DNA of 15,937 bases from an uncultured Collinsella sp. (GCA_900552705.1 USAX01000032.1:1-15937); one strand, 5' to 3'; numbered from the stretch's first letter, positions 7,612 through 14,759 are shown. Notes: generated from the letters alone by a model not told the origin. Made by a program: numbers and translations.

Positions 7612-7638
7612 AGTCGTTGGGGACGTTCTTAAACGACT
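7612..7638. repeat. Short inverted repeat between convergent genes
   Basis: AGTCGTT (7612-7618) and AACGACT (7632-7638) are perfect 7-bp arms around a 13-base loop containing GGGGACGTTC. It is the first of three hairpins in the 276-base gap between the HAD gene and the lipoprotein gene. No T run follows, so it is not a standard terminator. Confidence 0.5.
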
Positions 7639-7680
7639 GGTCAAACAATGGCAACGTCGCAGGTAGAGGACGGACAGCGA

Positions 7681-7779
7681 AAACGCCCCTAAGCGAGCAA
7701 GGTGACGTGAAATGAAAGGGCGCTGACCTTCTGGTCGCGCCCTTGAAATTGAACGTCAGATTGCCGCTTAGGGGCGTTT
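7681..7779. ncRNA. 99-nt nested hairpin, possible structured RNA or bidirectional terminator
   Basis: Five stacked helices can be drawn by hand: 15 bp (7681-7695 with 7765-7779), 4 bp (7697-7700 with 7761-7764), 6 bp (7703-7708 with 7753-7758), 8 bp (7716-7723 with 7737-7744) and 4 bp (7725-7728 with 7733-7736), capped by TTCT. That is 37 Watson-Crick pairs in 99 bases. The large internal loop is GAAATGA against GAAATTGA, which on the plus strand can form tandem G.A pairs at both ends with A-U pairs between. It sits between convergent genes, so it may act as a terminator: TTT follows on the plus strand and TTTT on the minus strand. The loop symmetry suggests an RNA fold on the plus strand rather than a plain DNA palindrome. 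No known RNA family was recognised. Confidence 0.5.
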
Positions 7780-7792
7780 GCAGCGTCGAGCA

Positions 7793-7820
7793 GTTGCGGT
7801 GTTTGGTAAAACGCCGCAAC
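7793..7820. repeat. 12-bp hairpin next to the large nested stem
   Basis: GTTGCGGTGTTT (7793-7804) pairs with AAACGCCGCAAC (7809-7820) around a GGTA loop; one pair is G.U on the plus strand and a C-A mismatch on the minus strand. It lies 19 bases past the lipoprotein stop codon and may help to end that transcript or protect its 3' end, although no T run follows. Confidence 0.5.
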
Positions 7821-7839
7821 GAACTACCGCGTAACTCCC

Positions 7840-8397
7840 CTAGTTCATCATTGCATTCATCATCTCGGTGGTTGCGGAATCGTCAGCAGACCACTCGCCA
7901 TCGTCATTGGCGGTGTACTTGAAGGTAACCTTGGTGTCCTTGGTCTTAGCGGCCTTGGTCACGTCGACCATGACCTGGCCGGCCATCTTGTACAGGTCGT
8001 CCTCGGAAGGCATCGTATCGAGCGCCGCGATCTTCTCCTGATACTGGGTGGCGAAATCTTCAACGATCTTGTTCATGGACTTGCAGGTAATGGTGACATC
8101 GGCAGTCGCGGTGCCCTTGTCCTCGTCGACCGTCACATCGCCGATCTTGTAGTCAAAGCCCTCGAGATAGCTCTTGGCATACTCCTTGGGATCGATACCC
8201 AGCTGCTCAAACTCGTCGCCCGAAGCCTCTTCCAGACCGGAAAGGAAGTCATCGCCGCCGTTCTTGATCTCGTCGAACTGGCTCGTAAGGTCGTTGGTGA
8301 TGAGCTCCTCCACCGAAGGCCCTCCGCAGCCGGAAAACAGGACCACGCACGCAACCAAGACGGCCATGAGGGGCGCAAGCAGCAGCTTCTTTTTCAT
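7840..8397 (-). CDS. Uncharacterised secreted lipoprotein
   Basis: This 185-residue protein has a lipoprotein signal peptide: MKKK, a hydrophobic stretch, then the lipobox LFSGC with Cys24 as the lipidated residue. It should therefore be anchored on the outer face of the membrane. The mature part is acidic and helical at first (GPSVEELITNDLTSQFDE), then rich in threonine and valine with strand-like segments (TATADVTITCKSM, TKVTFKYTA), ending in TTEMMNAMMN. Small gut-actinobacterial and Firmicutes lipoproteins of this kind, often given DUF names, look similar; I do not assign one. The ATG at 8397 follows TTTGGAGGAAC, a strong ribosome site; the open frame upstream lacks one. The gene is transcribed away from the PTS gene, which has its own terminator. 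Confidence 0.88.
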   Translation of the reverse strand: MKKKLLLAPLMAVLVACVVLFSGCGGPSVEELITNDLTSQFDEIKNGGDDFLSGLEEASGDEFEQLGIDPKEYAKSYLEGFDYKIGDVTVDEDKGTATADVTITCKSMNKIVEDFATQYQEKIAALDTMPSEDDLYKMAGQVMVDVTKAAKTKDTKVTFKYTANDDGEWSADDSATTEMMNAMMN

Positions 8398-8459
8398 GTT
8401 GTTCCTCCAAACAAGCGGCGCCGCGTTCCCTGCGCAGCGCACGTCGTAACAGCAAGTCC

Positions 8460-8465
8460 ATATTA
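8460..8465 (-). promoter_or_regulatory. Possible -10 box of the lipoprotein gene
   Basis: TAATAT is read on the minus strand 62 bases before the ATG. No good -35 is present at 16-18 bases. A CCTGCG/CGCAGG hairpin lies just upstream, in the same 233-base gap. Confidence 0.3.
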
Positions 8466-8574
8466 GCGGCCAGGCCCAACCCCCTGCGTCACAAAAGCGC
8501 AGGCGGCTCAATTTGACGAACGAACGGCCTATAAAGCAAGCCCCCTGCAATAAAATGCGCCCACTCGGCCCATT

Positions 8575-8605
8575 AAAAAAGGGCGGCCGGATAACCCGAC
8601 CACCC
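8575..8605 (-). terminator. Intrinsic terminator of the PTS IIA gene
   Basis: On the minus strand GGGTGGTCGG pairs with CCGGCCGCCC (10 bp, two G.U pairs) around a GTTAT loop and runs into TTTTTT. It lies 25 bases after the stop codon of the IIA gene and is a clear rho-independent terminator. Confidence 0.88.
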
Positions 8606-8630
8606 TTGCACATCCTTATGTTGTCGCAGT

Positions 8631-9167
8631 TTACTTGCGGACGACCTTGACGATGGCGTCGCCGGCGGCGACAGCGGAGTCGGCCTCGACGGCGAGCTCA
8701 ACGTCGGCAAACTCGGCGGTGTTGGACACGGCCACGACGACACAGTCCTTGTAACCGGCAGCAGCGATCTTGGCGCGGTCGATCTTGAGCATGGGCTGGC
8801 CAGCCTTAACGACATCGTCGGCCTTGACGAAGCCCTCGAAGCCGTCGCCGTTCATGTTGACGGTATCGACGCCAACGTGCACCAGAACCTCGATGCCGCT
8901 ATCGGACTGCAGGCCCACGGCGTGACCCATGGTGACGGTCACCTTGCCGTCGCAGGGAGCGTAGACCAGATCGTCCTCGGGCCACACAGCGCAGCCCTTG
9001 CCCAGAACCTCGCCACCAAAGACGGGATCGGGCACGTCGGCCATCTTGATGACCTTGCCCTTGACAGGCGAGCACAGCACGTCGGCGCCAGCAGAAGCAG
9101 AGATAGAGGCCGGAGCAGCGGCAGTCGCGGGCTCAGCCTTCTTCTTAAACATGTCAAACAGACCCAT
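8631..9167 (-). CDS. crr: PTS glucose-type IIA component (IIA-Glc/Crr-like)
   Basis: This 178-residue stand-alone IIA domain of the glucose family accepts phosphate from HPr and passes it to an EIIB of a sugar permease. The phosphorylated histidine is His97 in EVLVHVGVDTV, and the second active-site histidine is His82 in TMGHAVGL. The core SPVKGKVIKMADVPDPVF matches the family start. The first residues MGLFDMFKKK resemble the N-terminus of E. coli IIA-Glc, an amphipathic helix that binds membranes, and are joined by an Ala/Ser-rich linker (about 12-28). The ATG at 9167 follows GAGGAGAAAA. No EIIBC gene is in the window, so its partner is elsewhere. It has its own promoter and terminator, so it is a single-gene unit. 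The symbol reflects similarity; in this lineage it could serve beta-glucoside or other permeases. Confidence 0.92.
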   Translation of the reverse strand: MGLFDMFKKKAEPATAAAPASISASAGADVLCSPVKGKVIKMADVPDPVFGGEVLGKGCAVWPEDDLVYAPCDGKVTVTMGHAVGLQSDSGIEVLVHVGVDTVNMNGDGFEGFVKADDVVKAGQPMLKIDRAKIAAAGYKDCVVVAVSNTAEFADVELAVEADSAVAAGDAIVKVVRK

Positions 9168-9188
9168 ACGTTTTCTCCTCTTGATTGA

Positions 9189-9204
9189 GCGCAACGTTTT
9201 GCGC
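9189..9204. promoter_or_regulatory. Inverted repeat in the leader of the IIA gene
   Basis: GCGCAA (9189-9194) and TTGCGC (9199-9204) form 6-bp arms around CGTT. It lies between the expected start of transcription (about 9210) and the ribosome site, where it could be an operator or a leader hairpin. Confidence 0.4.
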
Positions 9205-9216
9205 ATGCCTATGGTG

Positions 9217-9245
9217 ATTATAGTGCCAAATGGTTCAAATGCTAA
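9217..9245 (-). promoter_or_regulatory. Promoter of the PTS IIA gene
   Basis: On the minus strand TTAGCA (9240-9245) and a perfect TATAAT (9217-9222) are separated by exactly 17 bases. Transcription would start near 9210, about 43 bases before the ATG. This is the best promoter in the window. Confidence 0.75.
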
Positions 9246-9307
9246 GGTGGGGACTCGAATCGCGAGCCCATCCCAACGCTTTTCCCCGGTGGCACTCATA
9301 TTGTCGA

Positions 9308-10747
9308 TTAATCCAGGCCCTCGGCACCGTTGGACTTGATGATCTTCTGGTAGGCGTAGAAGCTGTCCTTGCGGCGTCGCTCGTAGGTACCGGTGCCGTC
9401 GTCGTACTTATCGACGTGGATAAAGCCGTAGCGCTTGCGCATCTCGCCGGTGCCGGCGGAAACCAGGTCGATGGGGCCCCACCAGGTGTAGGCGATCAGG
9501 TCGACGCCGTCGGCAATGGCCTCGCCCATGGCCTTGACGTGGCTCTGCAAGTAGGCGATACGATACGGGTCGTGGATGGAGCCGTCCTCCTCGACCTCAT
9601 CGTAGGCGCCCATGCCATTCTCGACCACCATCAGCGGAATCTCGTAGCGGGCGTAAATCTCGTTGAGGGCGATGCGCAGACCCAGCGGATCGATCTGCCA
9701 GCCCCAGTCGGTGGACTCCAGATAGGGATTTTTGCCGCCAAAGGTCATGTTGCCCTCGGTCATCTCGTGATCCCTGTGGGTGCCCACGGTGCCGGACATG
9801 TAGTAGCTAAAGGTGTAGAAATCGACCTTGCCGTCGGCGATATCCTGCAGGTCGCCGTCCTCCATCACAAGCTCGACATCGTTCTCGGCCCAGAAGCGCT
9901 TGGCATAGAACGGGTACTTGCCGCGCACCTGCACGTCGGAGCAGTACCAGTTCATGGTATTCATCTCCTGCTGCGTGGCGAACACGTCGGCCGGATCGCA
10001 CGTGGCGGCATAGGAGAGGATGAAGCAGCCCATGTTGCCCATCTTAAACTGCGGATAGTGCTCGTGGGCATAGCGCACGACGCGGCCGCTGGCGACAAAC
10101 TGGTGATGCAGGGCCTGCATACGAGCCTGCGGCGTAGTATGGACCGCCGAAGCCGGACCCTCAAAGCCCTGAATCATGCTGGTCTCAAAGAGGTTGCCAA
10201 TGTCCTGAGTACCGCAGTTGATCTCGTTGAAGGTGAGCCAGAACTTGACCTTGTCCTGATAGCGGTCGAAGACGGTCTGGCAGTACTTCTCAAAGAAGCC
10301 GATGAGCTCGCGGCTCGCCCAGCCGTTGTACTTCTCGACCAGGTGATAAGGCATCTCGTAGTGCGACAGGGTCACGAGCGGCTCGATATTGTGAGCGCGC
10401 AGGCAGTCGAAGACGCGATCGTAGAAGGCGAGGCCGGCCTCGTTGGGCTCGGCGTCGTCGCCGTTGGGGAAGATGCGGCTCCAAGAGATGGACATGCGGA
10501 ACATGTTGAAGCCCATCTCGGCGAACAGCGCGATATCCTCCTCGTAGTGATGGTAGAAGTCGATACCGTCATGATTGGGGTAGAAGCGGTCGGGGTCGAT
10601 GTCGATCGTAATCTGACGCGGCTCCTTGTAACTGCCGCCCAAAAAATGGTCGTCGACGGAAGGACCGCGGCCGTCCACGTTCCAAGCGCCCTCAAACTGA
10701 TTGGCGGCGGTAGCGCCACCCCAATAGAAACCCTCGGGGAATCCCAT
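9308..10747 (-). CDS. 6-phospho-beta-glucosidase, glycoside hydrolase family 1
   Basis: This cytoplasmic enzyme should cleave beta-glucoside 6-phosphates delivered by a PTS permease into glucose 6-phosphate and the aglycone or sugar. The 479-residue protein has the usual GH1 length. The acid/base is Glu175 in TFNEIN and the nucleophile Glu376 in VVENG. The N-terminal FYWGGATAANQFEGA is the family signature. Residues Ser430, Lys438 and Tyr440 in VSAGTGEMRKRYGF match the phosphate-binding set of BglA- and LacG-type enzymes, which supports a phosphorylated substrate. The ATG at 10747 follows GAGGAGG; an in-frame ATG seven codons upstream has no site, so the longer frame is not used. Only 170 bases separate it from the araC-type gene on the same strand, and the IIA gene follows on the same strand 140 bases later. 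Confidence 0.93.
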   Translation of the reverse strand: MGFPEGFYWGGATAANQFEGAWNVDGRGPSVDDHFLGGSYKEPRQITIDIDPDRFYPNHDGIDFYHHYEEDIALFAEMGFNMFRMSISWSRIFPNGDDAEPNEAGLAFYDRVFDCLRAHNIEPLVTLSHYEMPYHLVEKYNGWASRELIGFFEKYCQTVFDRYQDKVKFWLTFNEINCGTQDIGNLFETSMIQGFEGPASAVHTTPQARMQALHHQFVASGRVVRYAHEHYPQFKMGNMGCFILSYAATCDPADVFATQQEMNTMNWYCSDVQVRGKYPFYAKRFWAENDVELVMEDGDLQDIADGKVDFYTFSYYMSGTVGTHRDHEMTEGNMTFGGKNPYLESTDWGWQIDPLGLRIALNEIYARYEIPLMVVENGMGAYDEVEEDGSIHDPYRIAYLQSHVKAMGEAIADGVDLIAYTWWGPIDLVSAGTGEMRKRYGFIHVDKYDDGTGTYERRRKDSFYAYQKIIKSNGAEGLD

Positions 10748-10853
10748 AAGTGCCTCCTCGCTCATGCGTGTTGCTGATGAAACGAGTATGCCGCCGAGTC
10801 GCTCCAGGCCAGGGCGAAGGCGCCGATTTGGACACTTCTTTTCGCAGACGCGC

Positions 10854-10872
10854 GCTGCAACAGCGCTGCAGC
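10854..10872. repeat. Inverted repeat between the AraC-type gene and the GH1 gene
   Basis: GCTGCA (10854-10859) and TGCAGC (10867-10872) flank seven bases. It lies about 110 bases before the GH1 start codon and 46 past the araC stop. It could be an operator or transcript hairpin. No clear promoter for the GH1 gene was found in this 170-base gap; CATACT at 10785-10790 is the only -10-like box, with no matching -35. Confidence 0.35.
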
Positions 10873-10917
10873 TGAAACTTTTTGACACCGAAGGAGCGAA
10901 GACGATCCGCCCCGCGC

Positions 10918-11910
10918 TTACCGGCGGTATGCCGCGGGGGTGCAGCCATACTTGTCGTGAAACTTACGGTAGAAGAAGCTCATGTTTTCATAGCCCACCG
11001 CATGCGCAGCCGCCCCGGCCGTGGCGCCACCGCGCAGAAGCTCGGCCGCACGCACCAGGCGTCGCTCCTGCACAAGCTGCCTAAAGGTCTTGCCCACATG
11101 CCGCTTGAGGAGCGCCGTCGCATAATTAGGGCTCAAGCCAAACTCCGCCGCCATCCCCTCGAGGGAGCATGCAGCGAATTCGCGATCGATATAGCCGAGC
11201 ATTCCCGTCACCAGGGCAGTGGGCCCCGCCGCGCCGTCCGCCGCGCCGCGCACCAGCTTGCGCTCGTAGCAATCCATGAGCTCGGCCAAAAACAGCTGAA
11301 ACAGACGCAGGACGATCTCGGGACCGTTGGGGCTCGGGTCGTACAGCTCGCAGAGCATCTCCTGCATGTAGCGCCGAATCCGACGGCTCTCGCCGCAATG
11401 AAAACGGACATGGCCCCGATGGTCCGTCTCGCTGTTGAGCGCGTTGAACAAAAACCGCGAGACCGCGCTCTCGCGCGAGAGGCTCGACTCGAGACTCCGG
11501 CGCAAAAAAGAGCGTGAAACGGTCATGCTCAGCATGATGTCGTCCTCACCAAGCGCCGCCACGGCATGCGGGCAGAGGGCGTCGAGCAAAAGCACCTCGT
11601 TGCGGCCCAGCTCGAGCCTCTCCCCCGCCACCGTCTGCGGGCAGCGTCCGCGATACACATAGCTCAGCTCCACGTAATCATGCACGTGCTCGGGAACTGC
11701 ATTAAAGCGCGAGTTTTTCCTTATCGTCAGGCCACGCGGCATGCCGGGCTGGGCATAGGCAAACCCTGGCTGGCCAATCTTGCGCACTGGGCATCCGTCG
11801 ATTTCGACATGCTCGGTCATAATCGACCAATCAAATGCCATGCCGTCTTTATAAGCGATCTCACTGGCGCTCAGTTCGTTGAGCCTACGCTCGAGCTCGT
11901 CGATCTCCAT
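10918..11910 (-). CDS. AraC-family transcriptional regulator
   Basis: This 330-residue regulator has an N-terminal cupin-type sensor (about 45-130), with the metal/ligand-like motif HVHDYVELSYVYRG at 75-88. A helical linker follows. The C-terminal AraC DNA-binding domain is at about 232-330: the first helix-turn-helix is in SLEGMAAEFGLSPNYATALLKR and the second in AAAHAVGYENMSFFYRKF. Such proteins usually activate sugar-use genes on binding the sugar. The ATG at 11910 is the first possible start after an in-frame stop, but it lacks a good ribosome site. It is divergent from the GH106-like gene and upstream of the GH1 gene on the same strand, so it probably controls one or both. The effector is not known. 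Confidence 0.93.
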   Translation of the reverse strand: MEIDELERRLNELSASEIAYKDGMAFDWSIMTEHVEIDGCPVRKIGQPGFAYAQPGMPRGLTIRKNSRFNAVPEHVHDYVELSYVYRGRCPQTVAGERLELGRNEVLLLDALCPHAVAALGEDDIMLSMTVSRSFLRRSLESSLSRESAVSRFLFNALNSETDHRGHVRFHCGESRRIRRYMQEMLCELYDPSPNGPEIVLRLFQLFLAELMDCYERKLVRGAADGAAGPTALVTGMLGYIDREFAACSLEGMAAEFGLSPNYATALLKRHVGKTFRQLVQERRLVRAAELLRGGATAGAAAHAVGYENMSFFYRKFHDKYGCTPAAYRR

Positions 11911-11953
11911 GGCTTGCCAATCGTTGATTTGGTCATAGTTCGTCGTGATTCAG

Positions 11954-11985
11954 ATATTAGCAGAACGCGCCGACGCGTCCATAAT
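11954..11985. promoter_or_regulatory. Overlapping divergent promoters with a central inverted repeat
   Basis: For the plus-strand glycoside hydrolase, TTAGCA (11957-11962) and CATAAT (11980-11985) are 17 bases apart. For the araC-type gene on the minus strand, TAATAT (11954-11959) is a good -10, with a weak TTATGG (11979-11984) 19 bases upstream. Each -10 overlaps the other promoter's -35. Between them ACGCG (11965-11969) and CGCGT (11974-11978) form an inverted repeat with a 4-base spacer, a likely operator. The plus-strand promoter is the firmer of the two. Confidence 0.55.
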
Positions 11986-12024
11986 CTGTGCTATGCAGCA
12001 GATCGATCGAGCCAAGGAGGATCC

Positions 12025-14616
12025 ATGACCGCGTACTATCAGCAGGTGCTCGAGGGCACATACGACAACCACGTGCTTCCGTTTTTGTGGATGAAGGGCG
12101 AGAGCCATAAGACCATTGCCGAGTATCTGGAAAAGATCGCCGGCGCCGACATCCACGAGGTCTGTCTCGAAAGCCGCCCACACCCCGATTTTTGCGGCGA
12201 GGGCTGGTGGCGCGACTTGCGCTTTGTCATTGACGAGTGCAGGCAGCTGGGCCTTAAGCTCTGGATCTTGGACGACGCGCACTTCCCCACGGGCTTTGCC
12301 AACGGCGCCGTCAAGGAGGCCGTGCCCGAGCTCCGCAAGATCGTGCTCACGCACCGCACGTTCGACATCGTGGGCCCCACGTCCGCCGCGAGCATCGCGC
12401 TCGCCAACATGCTCGACAAAACGGAGCGCTTCTACGGCGTGACATTTATGCAGGACGGCAGCCCCGTCGACGTCGCTTACCGAGTAATCGACGATGCAGA
12501 CGGCAACCCCAGCCGCCTGGTCTTCGATGCACCTGCGGGCCTCACGCAGGCATGCGTGATGTTCACGAGCGGCAAGACCTCCTACAACGAGGACTACATC
12601 AATATGGTCGACCGCGCCTCGGTGGCGCAGCTCATCGATGCTGTCTACGAGCCGCATTTTGAGCATCTGGGCGATGAGTTTGGCAAGACCATCTTGGGCT
12701 TTTTCTCCGATGAGCCCGGATTTGCCAACGAGAAGGGCACCACGGGCCCCGATGGCATCGCGGACACGCTCATCGGCAAGGCCACCGCGCCCCTACCCTG
12801 GTCGGCCGAGCTTGAGCGTCGCCTGCGCGCGGCACTGGGCGAGCGCTACCTGGCCGAGCTCCCGCACCTGTGGGACCGCGAGCCGGCCGGCGCGCGCGTA
12901 CGCCACGTCTATATGGACATCGCGAGCACCCTCTATAAGGAGTGCTTCTGCGACCAGCTCGGAGACTGGTGCCGCGCGCGCGGCGTGCAGTACATCGGCC
13001 ACGTTATCGAGGACAAGGACTGCCACGCGCGCCTGGGCGTGGGCGCCGGGCACTACTTCCGCGCCGTGGGCGATCAGGACATGGCGGGCGTCGACATCGT
13101 GATCAACCAGCTGGTACCCGGCATGGACCGCGGCCTTCACAGCTACGGACGCGGCGTGTGGGACCTCGAGTTCTATAACTACGTGCTGCCCAAGCTGGGC
13201 TCCTCGGCAGCACACCTCGACCCCAAAAAGCAGGGGCGCTGCATGGCCGAGGTCTTTGGCGCATTTGGATGGCACGAAGGCCTACGCGAGATGAAGTGGA
13301 TCGCCGATCATTTTTTGGTGCGCGGCGTCAATTGGTTTGTGCCGCATGCCTTTAGCATGGCCGCCTTCCCCGACTGGGACTGCCCGCCGCATTTCTATGC
13401 GCATGGCCAAAACCCCCAGTTTGCACACTTTGGGCAGCTTATGAGCTACATGAACCGTACGGCGAGCCTGCTGAGCGGCGGGCGCGCAACGACCCCGGTG
13501 GCGCTTCTCTACCATGCGGACGCCGAGTGGGCAGGCGAGGCGAACTTTATGCAGCATGCCGCCTCCGAGCTTATGCGCGCGCAGGTCGACTTTGACATCG
13601 TGCCGGCAGAGGCATTTGAGGACGCAGGGCGCTATGCCGTTGAAATTGCCGCAGACGGTAGCGGCTTTAGCGTGAACGGCCAGGCATACCGCTGCCTGGT
13701 GATGCCCGGAGCCGAGTTTGTCGGCGAAGCCGTGCTCGACTTTGCCGCGCGTGCCGCAGCCGCAGGTGTTGCCGTGTACGCGCTGGATGAGTTGCCGAAC
13801 AAGCGCTACGACGGTGACACTGCAGGTCGCGAGGGCTTTGCCTCCCTGGATGCAGCCGCGGTCGCCGGCATCAAGCTCCTGGCGACCACCGAGCTCGCAG
13901 ACACACTTGCCAACACCGGCATGCAGACCGTGGTTTGCGCCGAGCCCCAGCCCTGGCTGCGCGCACTGCGCTACGAGCGGGCGGGCGAGACCTATCTGAT
14001 GCTCGTCAACGAGCATCCCAAGCAGGGTATCTCCACTCAGATTGCGCTTGCCGACGGCACACCCGTTGCAGGCGCGCGCCTCGACCTGCTCAACGGCACC
14101 GAGCCCGCCGCCTTTGACGGCACGCTCGAGCTGGCTCCCTACGAGAGCTGCATCGTGGTCCTTGGGGCTACAGGTTCCGCCGGCGCGACAACCGCTGGAA
14201 CCGAAGCCGCATGCATCGACGGGCCCTGGACGGTTGCCTTCTCTACCCCTGGCACCGATGCCTTTGGCGAGTCTGTTGAGCTTGCAGACCTGCACGACCT
14301 TTCCTCGGCCGAGTTCCCCGGCAAGGCCGGCACATTCCGCTACCAGGCTTCCTTTGTCCTGGGCGAAGCGGCCAGCCGCACCGTCATCGACCTTGGGGAG
14401 GTCTTTGAGACCGCAACCGTCACCCTCGACGGCAAATCCCTCGGCACACGCATCTGTCCGCCTTACCGCTTTGAGGCCGGCGCGCTTTTGGCCGGTGAGC
14501 ACGCGCTTACGGTTGACATCATCAACACCCTCGACCACGCCGTCCCCGACATGTTCGGCATGACCGAGCCCTCCGATCCCAGCGGCCTCTTGGGGCCCGT
14601 ACGCGTGCTCGGGTAA
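12025..14616 (+). CDS. GH106-like glycoside hydrolase (putative alpha-L-rhamnosidase type)
   Basis: This 863-residue protein has no signal peptide, so it acts in the cytoplasm. Its layout resembles GH106 and related uncharacterised glycosyl hydrolases: a long barrel region, then a C-terminal jelly-roll sugar-binding domain (about 730-863) of the GH2/GH106 kind, with LDGKSLGTRICPPYRF and a closing NTLDH. Early motifs include ESRPHPDFCGEGWW (49-62) and ILDDAHFPTGFANG (81-94). Acidic residues that could be catalytic are Glu220 in GFFSDEPGF and Glu409 in MAEVFGAFGW. The barrel is followed by VNWFVPHAFSM and a SYMNRTASLLSGG stretch typical of this group. The ATG at 12025 has an excellent AAGGAGG; a longer open frame back to 11566 overlaps the araC gene and is not coding. 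The substrate is unproven; rhamnosides are a guess from family resemblance. Confidence 0.8.
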   Translation: MTAYYQQVLEGTYDNHVLPFLWMKGESHKTIAEYLEKIAGADIHEVCLESRPHPDFCGEGWWRDLRFVIDECRQLGLKLWILDDAHFPTGFANGAVKEAVPELRKIVLTHRTFDIVGPTSAASIALANMLDKTERFYGVTFMQDGSPVDVAYRVIDDADGNPSRLVFDAPAGLTQACVMFTSGKTSYNEDYINMVDRASVAQLIDAVYEPHFEHLGDEFGKTILGFFSDEPGFANEKGTTGPDGIADTLIGKATAPLPWSAELERRLRAALGERYLAELPHLWDREPAGARVRHVYMDIASTLYKECFCDQLGDWCRARGVQYIGHVIEDKDCHARLGVGAGHYFRAVGDQDMAGVDIVINQLVPGMDRGLHSYGRGVWDLEFYNYVLPKLGSSAAHLDPKKQGRCMAEVFGAFGWHEGLREMKWIADHFLVRGVNWFVPHAFSMAAFPDWDCPPHFYAHGQNPQFAHFGQLMSYMNRTASLLSGGRATTPVALLYHADAEWAGEANFMQHAASELMRAQVDFDIVPAEAFEDAGRYAVEIAADGSGFSVNGQAYRCLVMPGAEFVGEAVLDFAARAAAAGVAVYALDELPNKRYDGDTAGREGFASLDAAAVAGIKLLATTELADTLANTGMQTVVCAEPQPWLRALRYERAGETYLMLVNEHPKQGISTQIALADGTPVAGARLDLLNGTEPAAFDGTLELAPYESCIVVLGATGSAGATTAGTEAACIDGPWTVAFSTPGTDAFGESVELADLHDLSSAEFPGKAGTFRYQASFVLGEAASRTVIDLGEVFETATVTLDGKSLGTRICPPYRFEAGALLAGEHALTVDIINTLDHAVPDMFGMTEPSDPSGLLGPVRVLG

Positions 14617-14679
14617 CGCCCCGGGCGCAAACGGCCCAACAAGGACAGCGCCCTATGTTGAGCCCGCGCAGCGTCAAGC

Positions 14680-14706
14680 GGTCCGTCGTTCATAGACCGG
14701 CGGACC
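14680..14706. repeat. Hairpin between the GH106-like gene and rpiR
   Basis: GGTCCGTCG (14680-14688) pairs with CGGCGGACC (14698-14706), nine pairs with one G.U, around a 9-base loop. On the plus strand AAAA follows, so it is not a normal terminator for the upstream gene. It may process or weakly terminate that transcript. Confidence 0.4.
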
Positions 14707-14734
14707 AAAACTCCCAGCCAAGCCGAACGTTTTA

Positions 14735-14759
14735 TTTATCGCTATGATTGGTTTATCGC
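14735..14759 (+). promoter_or_regulatory. -10 box flanked by direct repeats, upstream of the RpiR-type gene
   Basis: TATGAT (14743-14748) lies 33 bases before the start codon. It is flanked by two copies of TTTATCGC (14735-14742 and 14752-14759), 17 bases apart. The repeats could be an autoregulatory operator. No good -35 was found. Confidence 0.35.

Noticed and set aside
9246..9275. A tRNA-like fragment (GACTCGAATCGC resembling a T-arm)
   Set aside because: No acceptor stem, D-arm or anticodon arm could be found on either side; the segment only forms a small GGGACTCG/CGAGCCC hairpin.
9230..10777. A 515-residue open frame on the plus strand opposite the GH1 gene
   Set aside because: It is the antisense of a clear GH1 enzyme with all catalytic motifs; its composition (repetitive V, H, L, D) is typical of a shadow frame, and it has no ribosome site.
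11566..12024. N-terminal extension of the GH106-like gene
   Set aside because: It overlaps the araC-type gene on the other strand and the promoter region; the ATG at 12025 has a strong AAGGAGG and matches the start of similar proteins.
13282..14538. A 418-residue minus-strand frame opposite the GH106-like gene
   Set aside because: Antisense shadow in GC-rich DNA with Cys/Gly/His-rich, domain-free composition, while the plus strand encodes recognisable motifs throughout.
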